Made by a program: the position numbers and the translations under genes
Shown: piece after piece, positions 50,521 to 59,606 of the stretch
How the letters are laid out: every line of letters starts with the position of its first letter
Numbering within the stretch: position 1 is the stretch's first letter
NCBI GenBank assembly: GCA_023418595.1
Contig: JAEZZI010000020.1
Span: 62,001-126,000, forward strand
Length of the DNA stretch: 64,000 bases
Direction: 5' to 3'
Source: Pseudomonadota bacterium
GTDB taxonomy: Bacteria; Pseudomonadota; Alphaproteobacteria; Sphingomonadales; Sphingomonadaceae
Notes under the pieces: generated by a model
Databases searched by the model: none
What the model was told of the DNA's origin: nothing
Seen by the model: the letters and a program-made list of their open reading frames with translations, nothing else

Positions 50521-50895
50521 GGCCGCGCAAAGGCGCGAAGGCGCAAATAGAAGGTAGAAGAAAATGTTTGCGCGCGGAGGTGCGAGGGGGAGGTCCGCAG
50601 AAGAGAGCCGGTGATCAGGCGTTTCTATTCCCGATGATCGTCACCCCGGCCGAAGTGCCGGGGTCCACGGTGTGGCAGAACAAGTCGCCCGAGGCTCCGA
50701 TAGCGAAAGTGGCTTGGTGGACCCCGGCACTTCGGCCGGGGTAACAATTTTGATGATGCAGCGGAGGCGGGCCACCGCGCGCGCAAACACTTCTGCGCTC
50801 TCTGCGCGAAATCTTCTTCTTCTCCTCCGCGCGCAGCACCTCCGCATGAACCACCCGCTTAGCGCCTTAGCGTTTTAGCCCCTTTGTGCGAACCA
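50521..50895. repeat. Long imperfect repeat region, family D, copy 1 (GGCGCGAAGGCGC type)
   Basis: Part of a 557-bp gene-free stretch (50429-50985). Its left side reads GCGCAAAGGCGCGAAGGCGC and its right side CTCTGCGCGAAATCTTCTTC then CGCCTTAGCGTTTTAGCCC, giving an imperfect inverted repeat of several hundred bases rich in CGCG and GAAG/CTTC. A family A2 element (50639-50745) sits in the middle. The same sequence style and shared tracts recur at 54236-54460, on the other side of the gst-symporter-peptidase block. No gene is seen in the region; short frames here have no ribosome binding site and odd composition. Confidence 0.55.
50639..50745. repeat. Family A2 inverted repeat nested in family D region
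   Basis: Arms CGTCACCCCGGCCGAAGTGC... and ...GCACTTCGGCCGGGGTAAC are complementary over about 28 bases; the loop is about 50 bases. It has the same CACCCCGG...GGGTCCACC layout as the 32821 and 39480 copies but with GCCGAAGTGC replacing the ACTTGTTCC core. Confidence 0.8.
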
Positions 50896-50985
50896 TCTTC
50901 CTGCCTTTCGCCCCACCAACCCACTCGCCCGCCGCCCGCGAATATGCCATCCCGGAGACAACGACGCCTTTGGGGAGCATCCGCC

Positions 50986-51612
50986 ATGACGATCACCGTC
51001 CACCATCTCGAAAATTCGCGGTCGCAGCGCGTGCTGTGGGTGCTGGAGGAACTAGGGCTGCCTTATGCGGTCAAGCGCTATGAGCGGAACAAGGTCACAA
51101 TGCTCGCGCCGCCCGAACTTCGCCGCGTCCATCCGCTCGGCAAATCGCCGGTAATCGAGGATGACGGTGCGGTGATCGCGGAAACGGGCGCCATCGTCGA
51201 ATATCTGGTCGAGCGCGGCAATGGACGCCTCGGCCCCCCGTCGCACCGCGACAATGCCCGGCGCTGGCGTTTCTGGCTGCACTATGCAGAAGGATCGCTG
51301 ATGCCGCCGCTACTCGTCAAACTGGTGCTGAGCCGCATCCCGATCCTGGGCAAGGCGGCGCAGAAGAAGATCCAGCCGATGATTGACGTCCATCTCGACT
51401 ATATCGAATCCGAATTGTCGCAACGCCCGTGGTTCGCCGGCGACGAGATGACCGCGGCCGACATCATGATGAGCTTCCCGCTGGAGGCGGCGCGCGCGCG
51501 CGGTGGCCTCAACGAAAGCCGCCCTGCGACCACCGCCTGGCTCGACAAAATCCATGCCCGTCCGGCCTATCAGGCGGCACTCGCCAAGGGCGGTCCCTAT
51601 GCCTATGCGTGA
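50986..51612 (+). CDS. Glutathione S-transferase
   Basis: A 208-residue GST. The thioredoxin-like N-domain has ENSRSQRVLWVLEELGLPY with the catalytic Ser/Tyr region, and KSPVIEDDGAVIAETGAIVEYL, whose cis-Pro and E-T/S pair bind glutathione. The helical C-domain contains AGDEMTAADIMMSFPLE, the family's N-capping motif with Asp. It conjugates glutathione to electrophiles or acts as a peroxidase; no substrate can be inferred. The ATG at 50986 has GGGGAG 8 bases upstream. Confidence 0.93.
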   Translation: MTITVHHLENSRSQRVLWVLEELGLPYAVKRYERNKVTMLAPPELRRVHPLGKSPVIEDDGAVIAETGAIVEYLVERGNGRLGPPSHRDNARRWRFWLHYAEGSLMPPLLVKLVLSRIPILGKAAQKKIQPMIDVHLDYIESELSQRPWFAGDEMTAADIMMSFPLEAARARGGLNESRPATTAWLDKIHARPAYQAALAKGGPYAYA

Positions 51613-51651
51613 GGGGGCGAAGCGCCGGTGAGCGCGAGTCGGGGGACGTGA

Positions 51652-52986
51652 ATGGACGGGATTGAGAAGGCGACGGAAAAGCGCGGTCTGACGCTGCAAA
51701 TGCAGATGTTGATCGGCTTCGCGTTGGGGCTGGTCGCAGGACTGATCGTTCATGCCAGCGTCGCCGACGCGCCCTGGGTCGAATGGGTGACTTCCAATGT
51801 CACCGGTCCGATCGGCCAGCTGTTCCTGCGCCTGTTGTTCATGCTGGTGATCCCGCTGCTGTTTTCCGCGCTGGTGGTGGGCATCGCCGAGATGGGCGAA
51901 ATCCGGTCGTTGAAGCGCGTCGGGCTTCGCACGCTGGCGCTCACCATCTTTGCCTCGACCATCGCGGTCGCAATCTCGCTGTTCTTCGTGAACATCCTGC
52001 GTCCCGGCGACGGTGTCGATCCGGCAATGGCTCAGGCAATGCTCGCCGACGCGCGCGAAGGCGCGGGCGCGATCCTGTCGCGCAGCGCGGATACGCCAAG
52101 CGGCATGGACGCGCTGCTTGCGATCGTCCCCAACAACGTGTTCGCGGCGATGTCGAACAACGACATCCTGGCGGTCATGTTCTTCGCGCTGTTCTTCGGC
52201 ATCGGCATCGTCCTGACCGACCGTCCCGAGGTCGACCTGCTGAAGCGCGGGATCGGAGGCGTGTTCGAAGTGTCGATGAAGCTGATCGGCATCGTCATCA
52301 AAATGGCGCCGATCGCGGTCTTCTGCTTCATGTTCAACCTGTCGGCGTTGTTCGGTTGGGATCTGCTGATCCGCCTGTCGGCATTTGTCGGCGTGGTGCT
52401 CGCGGCGCTCGGCGCGCAGATGTTCATCATCTTCCCGCTGATGCTCATTTTCTTTGCGAAGAAATCGCCGATCGCCTTCTTCCGCCAGACGCAGGAAGCG
52501 ACCGTGATGGCGTTCTCCACCGCATCATCGAACGCCACATTGCCGACCGCGCTCCGCGTCGCCGACCGCGAGCTGAAGCTGCCGCCGAAGGTCGCGCGCT
52601 TCGTCCTGACGATCGGGGCGACTGCTAACCAGAACGGCACTGCGATGTTCGAAGGTGTGACGGTGCTGTTCCTGGCGCAGTTCTTCGGCATCGAATTGAC
52701 GCTGGCGCAGCAGTTCACGGTGATGCTGGTCTGCATCCTGGGCGGCATCGGCACAGCGGGCGTGCCCGCCGGATCGCTGCCGGTGGTCGCGCTGATTCTG
52801 GGCATGGTGGGCGTGCCGCCAGAGGCCATCGGCCTCGTGCTGGGCGTCGACCGCTTCCTAGACATGTGCCGAACCACGCTGAACGTCAGCGGCGATCTGG
52901 TGCTGGCGACCGTCGTGTCGGCGGGTGAGCCCGAATATCGCACGGCGGAAGCGATCGCGGTCGAAGGACCGCCGCCGCGGGCATGA
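51652..52986 (+). CDS. Dicarboxylate/amino acid:cation symporter (DAACS family)
   Basis: A 444-residue inner-membrane transporter of the GltP/DctA type with eight membrane segments and two re-entrant loops. The signatures are the Ser-rich loop FSTASSNATLPTALRVA, the Na+/substrate motif GATANQNGTAM and the second loop GTAGVPAGSLPV. It would import glutamate/aspartate or C4-dicarboxylates with protons or sodium. The exact substrate is not clear. Its stop overlaps the start of the M24 peptidase gene (ATGA at 52983-52986), so peptide breakdown and amino-acid uptake may be co-expressed. Confidence 0.94.
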   Translation: MDGIEKATEKRGLTLQMQMLIGFALGLVAGLIVHASVADAPWVEWVTSNVTGPIGQLFLRLLFMLVIPLLFSALVVGIAEMGEIRSLKRVGLRTLALTIFASTIAVAISLFFVNILRPGDGVDPAMAQAMLADAREGAGAILSRSADTPSGMDALLAIVPNNVFAAMSNNDILAVMFFALFFGIGIVLTDRPEVDLLKRGIGGVFEVSMKLIGIVIKMAPIAVFCFMFNLSALFGWDLLIRLSAFVGVVLAALGAQMFIIFPLMLIFFAKKSPIAFFRQTQEATVMAFSTASSNATLPTALRVADRELKLPPKVARFVLTIGATANQNGTAMFEGVTVLFLAQFFGIELTLAQQFTVMLVCILGGIGTAGVPAGSLPVVALILGMVGVPPEAIGLVLGVDRFLDMCRTTLNVSGDLVLATVVSAGEPEYRTAEAIAVEGPPPRA

Positions 52987-54230
52987 TTGCCAGGCGAACC
53001 TTGATCGTCGCGGGGCTGGGCGCGGGCGTCGCGCTGCCCTTTCTGACCGGATCGGCAGCGGCGGTGGTGCAGGACGCACCGCTTCGCCGCATCACCGGCG
53101 ACGCGGTGGCGATCACGCCCGCCGAGCGTCTGGCGCGCATCGCCCGCGCGCAGGCGCTGATGCAGGCGAACGGCATCGCCGCAGTGCTGGTCGAGGCGGG
53201 AACCAGCCTGATCTATTATGCCGGGATGCGCTGGGGCCGCAGCGAGCGGCTGACCGGGCTGGTCATCCCCGCGCGCGGCGCGCCCGCCGTCATCACCCCG
53301 TTCTTCGAGCGGCCCACCGCGCTCGAACGGCTGGGGATCAGGGCGGACGTGCGCGTCTGGCAGGAGCATGAAAATCCGTTCGCCGTGGTCGCCGCTTTCC
53401 TGAAAGAACGCGGCGTCACCGGCGGCAGGATAGGGATCGAGGAAACCGTCCGCTTCTTCATCGCCGATGGCCTGCGCCAGGCGATGCCGGGCGCGCAGAT
53501 CGTCTCCGCCGACCCGGTCGTCCGCGCGCAACGCATGATCAAGTCGGCGTCCGAGATCGCGCTGATGCAGAAGGCGACCGACGTCACCATCGCCGCCTAT
53601 CGCCACACGCTGTCGCGCATCCGCGTCGGCATGGGTGCGGACGAGATTGCGGACATCATGAACGATGCGACCCGAACGCTGGGCGGCGCGCCGCAATTCG
53701 CGCTGGTGCTGCTGAATGAAGCTGCCGCCTATCCGCACGGCAGCGACCAGCCGCAAAAGGTGGTCGAGGGCGGCGTGGTGCTGATGGACTGCGGCTGCAC
53801 GGTGGAGGGGTATCAGGCCGATGTGTCGCGGACCTTCGTCGTCGGACGACCGAAGCCCGAAGTCGCCCGCGTCTGGCAGCAGATGAAGCAGGGGCAGGCG
53901 GTGGCGTTTGCCGCGGCAAAGGTCGGGACGCCCGCGGGAGCGGTCGATGACGCGGTGCGCGCCTATTACGAATCGATCGGCTACGGCCCCGACTATGATT
54001 TGCCCGGCCTGTCGCACCGCACCGGCCACGGCATCGGGCTCGACGGGCATGAGCCGATCAACCTGGTGCGCGGAGAGACGACGCCGCTGGCGCCGGGCAT
54101 GTGTTTTTCCAACGAACCGGGGCTGTATCTGCCGGGCAAGTTCGGGGTGCGGATCGAGGATTGTTTCTACATGACCGAAGCGGGACCGCGCTATTTCTCG
54201 CAGCCTCAGCCTTTGGTCGATCAAGTTTGA
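52983..54230 (+). CDS. M24 family metallopeptidase (Xaa-Pro aminopeptidase-like), exported
   Basis: A 415-residue pita-bread fold protein. The N-terminus MIARRTLIVAGLGAGVALPF with paired Arg and a hydrophobic stretch looks like a Tat or Sec signal peptide. The creatinase-like N domain covers about 30-180. The dinuclear metal site is LMDCGCTVEGYQADVSRTF (two Asp), LSHRTGHGIGLDGHE (His) and SNEPGLYLPG / RIEDCFYM (two Glu). It likely removes N-terminal residues before proline in the periplasm. It is translationally coupled to the symporter gene. Confidence 0.94.
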   Translation: MIARRTLIVAGLGAGVALPFLTGSAAAVVQDAPLRRITGDAVAITPAERLARIARAQALMQANGIAAVLVEAGTSLIYYAGMRWGRSERLTGLVIPARGAPAVITPFFERPTALERLGIRADVRVWQEHENPFAVVAAFLKERGVTGGRIGIEETVRFFIADGLRQAMPGAQIVSADPVVRAQRMIKSASEIALMQKATDVTIAAYRHTLSRIRVGMGADEIADIMNDATRTLGGAPQFALVLLNEAAAYPHGSDQPQKVVEGGVVLMDCGCTVEGYQADVSRTFVVGRPKPEVARVWQQMKQGQAVAFAAAKVGTPAGAVDDAVRAYYESIGYGPDYDLPGLSHRTGHGIGLDGHEPINLVRGETTPLAPGMCFSNEPGLYLPGKFGVRIEDCFYMTEAGPRYFSQPQPLVDQV

Positions 54231-54235
54231 AGAAG

Positions 54236-54460
54236 GATTTGCTTGCACAAACGCGCGAAGGCGCGAAGCGAAGGTAGAAGTAGGGGCGTTCGCGCAGAGG
54301 CGCAGAGCGCGCGGAGGAGTTTGCACCTGACGCGAAGCGTTTTCTCCAATCGCCCGATGCGTCAATTGAGCGCCGCTTCGCGGCAAGTCCGATACCTCTG
54401 CACCTCTGCGCGAAATCAATTCTTCCTTCTCTTGGCGCATTCGCGCCTTTGCGTGAACCA
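54236..54460. repeat. Long imperfect repeat region, family D, copy 2
   Basis: Fills most of the 298-bp gap between the M24 peptidase and alaS. It starts CACAAACGCGCGAAGGCGCG and ends CGCATTCGCGCCTTTGCGTG, so the ends are roughly inverted; inside, CTCTGCGCGAAATC and the GAAGGTAGAAG tract repeat wording found in copy 1. No gene is visible. Confidence 0.55.
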
Positions 54461-54528
54461 TTTCTTCTTTCAAACCTCCCCAAGCCATTCCGCTTGAGCC
54501 AGCGCCGCCGCCGCACTAGATCGCGGAT

Positions 54529-57198
54529 ATGACATCGACCAACGACATCCGCCGCAGCTTCCTCGATTATTTCGAAGGCCAGGGTCATGCGCGCGTGCCG
54601 TCCGCGCCGCTGGTGCCGCACAACGATCCGACGCTGATGTTCGTCAATGCGGGGATGGTGCCGTTCAAGAATGTCTTCACCGGGCTTGAGAGCCGCCCCT
54701 ACACCACCGCGACGTCGAGCCAGAAATGCGTGCGCGCAGGGGGCAAGCACAACGACCTCGACAATGTCGGCTATACTGCGCGACATCATACGTTTTTCGA
54801 GATGCTCGGCAATTTCTCGTTCGGTGATTATTTCAAGGAACAGGCGATCATCCATGCCTGGACGCTGCTGACGAAGGAGTGGGGCCTCGATCCCAGCAAG
54901 CTGACCGCGACCGTCTATCATACCGACGATCAGGCGTTCGATCTGTGGAAGAAGATCGCCGGGCTGCCCGAAGAACGCATCATCCGCATCGCCACCAAGG
55001 ACAATTTCTGGGCGATGGGATCGGACGGTCCGTGCGGTCCGTGTTCGGAAATCTTCTACGATCATGGCGACGATATCTTTGGCGGCCCGCCGGGGTCGCC
55101 GGATGAGGATGGCGACCGTTTCGTCGAGATCTGGAACCTCGTCTTCATGCAGTTCGTGCAGGAAGCCGACGAGATCGTAGGCGATCTGCCGCGCCCCTCG
55201 ATCGACACCGGCATGGGGCTGGAGCGCGTCGCGGCGGTGCTGCAGGGCGTCCATGACAATTACGACACCGACACCTTCAAGGCGCTGATCGCCGAGAGCG
55301 GCGCGCTGACCGGATCGGCGACGACGGGCGACAATCAGGCGAGCCACCGGGTGATTGCCGACCATCTGCGTTCGGCAGGCTTTCTGGTCGCCGACGGCGT
55401 GCTGCCCGCCAACGAAGGGCGCGGTTACGTGCTGCGCCGGATCATGCGGCGCGCGATGCGCCACGCGCATCTGTTGGGGGCAAAGGACCCGCTGATGCAC
55501 CGGATGGTGCCGGCGCTGGTGGCGGAGATGGGCGGGGCCTATCCCGATCTCGTCCGCGCGCAGCCGCTGATCGAGGCGACGTTGCTGCAAGAGGAAACGC
55601 GGTTCCGCCAGACGCTGTCTAATGGGCTGCGGCTGCTCGACGAGGCGACGGCGGGAATGGGCGAGGGCGCGATCCTGCCGGGTGCGACCGCGTTCAAACT
55701 CTATGACACCTATGGTTTTCCCTATGATCTGACCGAGGACGCGCTGCGGGCTCAGGGCCTGTCGGTTGATCGCGAAGGCTTTGACGCGGCGATGGCCGAG
55801 CAGAAGGCGGCGGCGCGCGCGGCGTGGAAGGGGTCGGGAGCCAAGGCGTCCGACGATGTGTGGTTCGACATCGCCGATACGGTCGGCGGGACCGAGTTCA
55901 CCGGCTATACCGCGTCCGAAGGCGAAGGGCAGGTGGTGGCGCTGGTCAAGGACGGCGCGCGGGTCGATCGGGTCGATGGCGGCGAGGTGATCGTTCTGAC
56001 CAACCAGACGCCCTTCTATGGCGAAAGCGGCGGCCAGATGGGCGACGCGGGCGTGATCAGCACCGACAAGGGGCTGCGCGCGGTGGTCGAGGATACGTCG
56101 AAGCCGCTGGGGCGGCTGCACGCGCATCATGCCCGGATCGAGAGCGGCGCGCTGGCGGTGGGCGACACCGTGCATCTGGCCATCGACGTCGCGCGGCGCG
56201 ATCAGGTGCGCGCCAACCATAGCGCCACGCATTTGCTGCACGCGGCGCTGCGCGAGCGGCTGGGCCCGCATGTCAGCCAGAAGGGGAGTCTGGTTGCGCC
56301 CGACCGGCTGCGGTTTGATTTCTCGCATCCGTCGGCGCTGACCGCCGACGAGATCGCTGCGATCGAAGCCGATGTGAACCGCGAAATCCGTGGCAACGAG
56401 GAAGTGACGACGCGGCTGATGACGCCAGAGGATGCGGTTGCGGCGGGCGCGCTGGCGCTGTTCGGCGAGAAATATGGCGACGAGGTGCGCGTGCTGTCGA
56501 TGGGTGCGCTGTCGGACCGGCATTATTCGGTCGAGCTGTGCGGCGGCACCCATGTCAACGCACTGGGCGACATTGCGCTGTTCAAGATCGTCTCCGAAAG
56601 CGCGGTGTCGTCGGGCGTGCGCCGGATCGAGGCGCTCACCGGGGAAGCGGCGCGGCAATGGTTGAACCAGCGTGACGAACGGCTGCGCGAGGCGGCGGCG
56701 GCGCTCAAGTCTGCGCCGGACGAAGTGCCTGCCCGCGTGGCTCAACTGGTCGAGGAGCGGCGCCGGCTGGAGCGCGAACTGGCCGAGGCGAAGAAGGCGC
56801 TGGCCTTGGGCGGATATGGGGGCGGCGGCGGTTCCGCGTCCGCCGCCGGGCCGGAGGATGTCGGCGGGGTCGCGTTTCTGGGGCAGGTCGTGGACGGCCT
56901 TGATCCCAAGGGGCTGCGTGGTGCGGTCGATGAGATGAAGCAGCGGATCGGGTCGGGCGTTGCGGCTTTGGTTGCCGTGAACGACGGCCGGGCTTCGGTG
57001 GCGGTCGGCGTGACCGATGATCTGGCCGGACAAGTGAGCGCGGTCGATCTGGTCAAGGCGGCGGTGGCCGCACTGGGCGGGCAGGGCGGCGGTGGTCGGC
57101 CCGACATGGCGCAGGGCGGCGGGCCGGATGGTGACCAGGGTGCCGCGGCGATCGACGCGGTGCGGGCTGTGCTGGCGGGGGTGACGGCGAAGGTCTGA
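54529..57198 (+). CDS. alaS: Alanine-tRNA ligase
   Basis: An 889-residue AlaRS. The class II core is at the N-terminus (SFLDYFEGQGHARVPSAPLVP, then motif 2 around GKHNDLDNVGYTARHHTFFE). The tRNA recognition and editing domains follow; the editing Zn site is NHSATHLLHAAL (His pair) plus CGGTHVNALGD (Cys and His). The C-Ala domain at the end has a Gly-rich hinge (GGYGGGGGSASAAG, about 763-776) and a terminal DHHA1-like stretch. The length and domain order are standard for bacteria. It stands alone; a repeat separates it from the convergent antiporter gene. Confidence 0.98.
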   Translation: MTSTNDIRRSFLDYFEGQGHARVPSAPLVPHNDPTLMFVNAGMVPFKNVFTGLESRPYTTATSSQKCVRAGGKHNDLDNVGYTARHHTFFEMLGNFSFGDYFKEQAIIHAWTLLTKEWGLDPSKLTATVYHTDDQAFDLWKKIAGLPEERIIRIATKDNFWAMGSDGPCGPCSEIFYDHGDDIFGGPPGSPDEDGDRFVEIWNLVFMQFVQEADEIVGDLPRPSIDTGMGLERVAAVLQGVHDNYDTDTFKALIAESGALTGSATTGDNQASHRVIADHLRSAGFLVADGVLPANEGRGYVLRRIMRRAMRHAHLLGAKDPLMHRMVPALVAEMGGAYPDLVRAQPLIEATLLQEETRFRQTLSNGLRLLDEATAGMGEGAILPGATAFKLYDTYGFPYDLTEDALRAQGLSVDREGFDAAMAEQKAAARAAWKGSGAKASDDVWFDIADTVGGTEFTGYTASEGEGQVVALVKDGARVDRVDGGEVIVLTNQTPFYGESGGQMGDAGVISTDKGLRAVVEDTSKPLGRLHAHHARIESGALAVGDTVHLAIDVARRDQVRANHSATHLLHAALRERLGPHVSQKGSLVAPDRLRFDFSHPSALTADEIAAIEADVNREIRGNEEVTTRLMTPEDAVAAGALALFGEKYGDEVRVLSMGALSDRHYSVELCGGTHVNALGDIALFKIVSESAVSSGVRRIEALTGEAARQWLNQRDERLREAAAALKSAPDEVPARVAQLVEERRRLERELAEAKKALALGGYGGGGGSASAAGPEDVGGVAFLGQVVDGLDPKGLRGAVDEMKQRIGSGVAALVAVNDGRASVAVGVTDDLAGQVSAVDLVKAAVAALGGQGGGGRPDMAQGGGPDGDQGAAAIDAVRAVLAGVTAKV

Positions 57199-57211
57199 GC
57201 CTTCGCCCGAC

Positions 57212-57284
57212 CGTCATACCGACGAAAGCCGGGATATCGGGACGCAGCTCCTCCGCCTGATATCCCTGCTTTCGCAGGGATACG
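57212..57284. repeat. Intergenic inverted repeat, family A
   Basis: Starts CGTCATACCGACGAAAGCCGG and ends with CCCTGCTTTCGCAGGGATACG; the GGGATATC / GATATCCC segments pair across a 20-base loop. It lies between the convergent stops of alaS and the antiporter gene, the same context as the 721-795 copy. Confidence 0.7.
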
Positions 57285-57305
57285 GTGGGGGAGGAATTTC
57301 CGGCC

Positions 57306-59084
57306 TCACCCCTCCGCTTCGGCCTTTTTCAACCGGTGCAATCTCGGTTCGCGTTCCATCTCTGCTTCGGCCTTGATCTGCTGGCGCATTTGGTCGCGCT
57401 TTTCGTGGATCGAGGCAATGACCGGACCCATCGCGACGCCCAGATCGACCAGCGCGGCTTCGGATAATTGCAGCGAGCTTTCGAGCGTTTCGGGCACCGC
57501 GTCGGTCGCGCCCGCGCGGTAGAGCTGGGCGGCGTGGCGGCTGTCGCGGGCGCGGGCGACGATGGGGAGCGCGGGCACCCAGTTGCGGACGCGGCGGGTG
57601 ACGCGGATGCTGAGCACCGGATCGTCCATCGTCAGGATCAGTGCATCCGCATGGCCCAGCCGCAGATGGTCGATCACGTCGGGCCGCGCGACGTCGCCGA
57701 AGCGGATCGGATAGCCCTGCGCCCGCGCCTCTGCCACCGTATCGGGATCGGCATCGACCGCGACGAACGGTTTGTCGTGTGCGCGCAGCATGTCCGCGAC
57801 CAGCCGCCCGACCCGGCCAAAGCCGATGATGACCGTGCCGGGACCGTCGCTGTCGGGCAGCGCGTGATGATCGTCGGCCATTGCCTGTCCCTCGATCCGG
57901 CGGGCGATGATCCGGCCGGCCTTGGCAAGCAGCGGCGTGATCGTCAGACCGATCGCGGTGACTGTGGTCCAGAAAGCGGCGGTCGACGGCATGATGAGCT
58001 GTGCGGCAGCCGCGGTGCCCAGCACGACGATCGTCAGTTCGGACGGGCTGGACATCAGCACCCCGATTTCCGCCGCCATGCCCCGCCGCACGCCGGTCGC
58101 GCGCAGCAGCAGGAACACCACCAGCGTCTTGATTGCGATGACGGCCAGCACCGCGCCGAGCAATTGCGGCCAATATTCGAGGATCATGCGCAGATCGAGC
58201 ATCATGCCGACCGACAGCAGGAAGATGCCGAGCGCCAGCCCCTTGAACGGTTCGATCGTCGCTTCGACTTCGCTGCCATATTCGGTTTCGGCGATGACGA
58301 TGCCCGCGATCAGCGCGCCGACGATCGGCGACAGGCCGGCGGCTGCGGTCGCAAGGCTGGCGACGATCACCACCAGCAGCGCGGCGGCCATGAACAGTTC
58401 CGGGCTTTTGGTCCGCGCGGCCTGGGCGAACAGGCGGGGCAGCACGAACCGGCCCGCCACCAGCAGCAGGGCGATGACGATGCCGCCGCGCAGCAGGATC
58501 CCGGCCAGCCCCTCCCACCCCGCATCGCTGGCCGACGGGGCGAGCGCGCCGAGCAGGATGATGATCGGCACCAGCGCGAGATCCTCTGCCAGCAGCATCG
58601 CAAAGGTCGGGCGTCCGATCGCGCTGGTCGTCCCCGTCATCGGCAGCACCAGCCCGGTCGAGGACAGGGTGAGCGCAAGGCCGAGCCCGATCGCGCCGGC
58701 AAGCGGCTGGCCGATCGCCCACAACCCCAGCGCCAGCAACACCGCACCGCTTATCAGCTGCGCCGCGCCCACCCCGAAGACCAGGGTTCGCATCGTCCAT
58801 AATCGCCGGAACGACAATTCCAGCCCGACCGTGAACAGCAGCAGGACGATGCCGAATTCGGCGAAGGGCGCGATCGATTCCGGCTCGGTAATGGTGACGT
58901 AATAGAGCCAGGGAAAATCGCCGATCATCGCGCCCAGGCCGGCGGGGCCGACCAGCGCGCCGACCAGGATGAAGCCGATCACCGGCGAAATCTTGAACCG
59001 GGCAAAGGCGGGAATGACGAGCCCCGCCGCGCCGAGGATGACGAGCGTGTCGCTAAGGGCCGTGTTGGTGATGTCGAGCGCCAT
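57306..59084 (-). CDS. Monovalent cation:proton antiporter-2 (KefB/YbaL-like) with TrkA-N domain
   Basis: A 592-residue protein. The Na_H_exchanger domain with about 12 membrane segments covers residues 1-390 (FARFKISPVIGFILVGALVGP; LGIVLLLFTVGLELSF-type segment; ALALSSTG... region). The cytoplasmic TrkA-N (RCK) domain begins VIIGFGRVGRLVADML at about 415 and binds NAD(H) or another nucleotide. A short basic tail follows. It probably exchanges K+ or Na+ for protons, gated by nucleotide state. Starts at 59084 or the ATG at 59096 are both possible; neither has a strong ribosome binding site. Confidence 0.93.
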   Translation of the reverse strand: MALDITNTALSDTLVILGAAGLVIPAFARFKISPVIGFILVGALVGPAGLGAMIGDFPWLYYVTITEPESIAPFAEFGIVLLLFTVGLELSFRRLWTMRTLVFGVGAAQLISGAVLLALGLWAIGQPLAGAIGLGLALTLSSTGLVLPMTGTTSAIGRPTFAMLLAEDLALVPIIILLGALAPSASDAGWEGLAGILLRGGIVIALLLVAGRFVLPRLFAQAARTKSPELFMAAALLVVIVASLATAAAGLSPIVGALIAGIVIAETEYGSEVEATIEPFKGLALGIFLLSVGMMLDLRMILEYWPQLLGAVLAVIAIKTLVVFLLLRATGVRRGMAAEIGVLMSSPSELTIVVLGTAAAAQLIMPSTAAFWTTVTAIGLTITPLLAKAGRIIARRIEGQAMADDHHALPDSDGPGTVIIGFGRVGRLVADMLRAHDKPFVAVDADPDTVAEARAQGYPIRFGDVARPDVIDHLRLGHADALILTMDDPVLSIRVTRRVRNWVPALPIVARARDSRHAAQLYRAGATDAVPETLESSLQLSEAALVDLGVAMGPVIASIHEKRDQMRQQIKAEAEMEREPRLHRLKKAEAEG

Positions 59085-59241
59085 GACGGCGAGCATAGCC
59101 ACAGCCGCGCGGACTTGTCATGCGGCGCGGCGGAGAAAATGAGCGATGCGGCGGACGGAAACCGGCTCTCGCTTGTTGCAATGCAGCATCGGCGCTATAT
59201 TCGCGTCCCGTCCTGTCAGACCGAAAGCACCGAACCCGACC

Positions 59242-59544
59242 ATGAGCGCCGCCCCGATCGTCCTGGAAGCCATCGTCAAGAAGCGCTGCGTGACCGCGAC
59301 CTACAATGGCGGAACGGTGGTGCTGGCCCCGCATGCCCTGTTCCAGCGGCACGAATCCTTCTATGTCGCGGCGGCGACCATCACCCGCGACGGCGTGAAG
59401 CCGCGCGAGGAAAAGATCGGCGCGTTCAAGCTCGACGGACTGGTCGATCTGGCGCCGACCGAGGATCATTTCTTCACCAGCAGCGTGTGGAACCCCGGCG
59501 ACGAACGCTTTGCGGGGCAGGTGCTGATGGCGGTCGAGGACTGA
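59242..59544 (+). CDS. Small stand-alone WYL-like domain protein
   Basis: A 100-residue protein. Its pattern, IVLEAIVKKRCVTATYNGG then VVLAPHALFQRHESFYVAA and IGAFKLDGLVDLAPTEDHF, follows the WYL fold: an N-terminal helix, a basic strand, a strand with a P-x-x-L turn, an aromatic-Tyr-Val strand (here FYVAA in place of WYLVA) and a final FxLDGL strand. WYL domains normally sit behind an HTH and sense nucleic acids or nucleotides in defence and DNA-damage regulators; here the HTH is absent. Start at the ATG at 59242; the upstream in-frame part is not protein-like. The assignment is by pattern only. Confidence 0.65.
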   Translation: MSAAPIVLEAIVKKRCVTATYNGGTVVLAPHALFQRHESFYVAAATITRDGVKPREEKIGAFKLDGLVDLAPTEDHFFTSSVWNPGDERFAGQVLMAVED

Positions 59545-59606
59545 AGCACCCCCCTATACTTTATCCGCCGTCGGGTTAGGCTTCGGGCTGCGAAGCGGGG
59601 GGCGGC

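Noticed and set aside
50502..50878. Several short frames in the gap after recA
   Set aside because: They lie inside inverted repeats, read differently on both strands and lack ribosome binding sites.
54058..57033. Minus-strand frame of about 990 codons opposite alaS
   Set aside because: Antisense artefact of the third-position GC bias in alaS; no motifs and no ribosome binding site.
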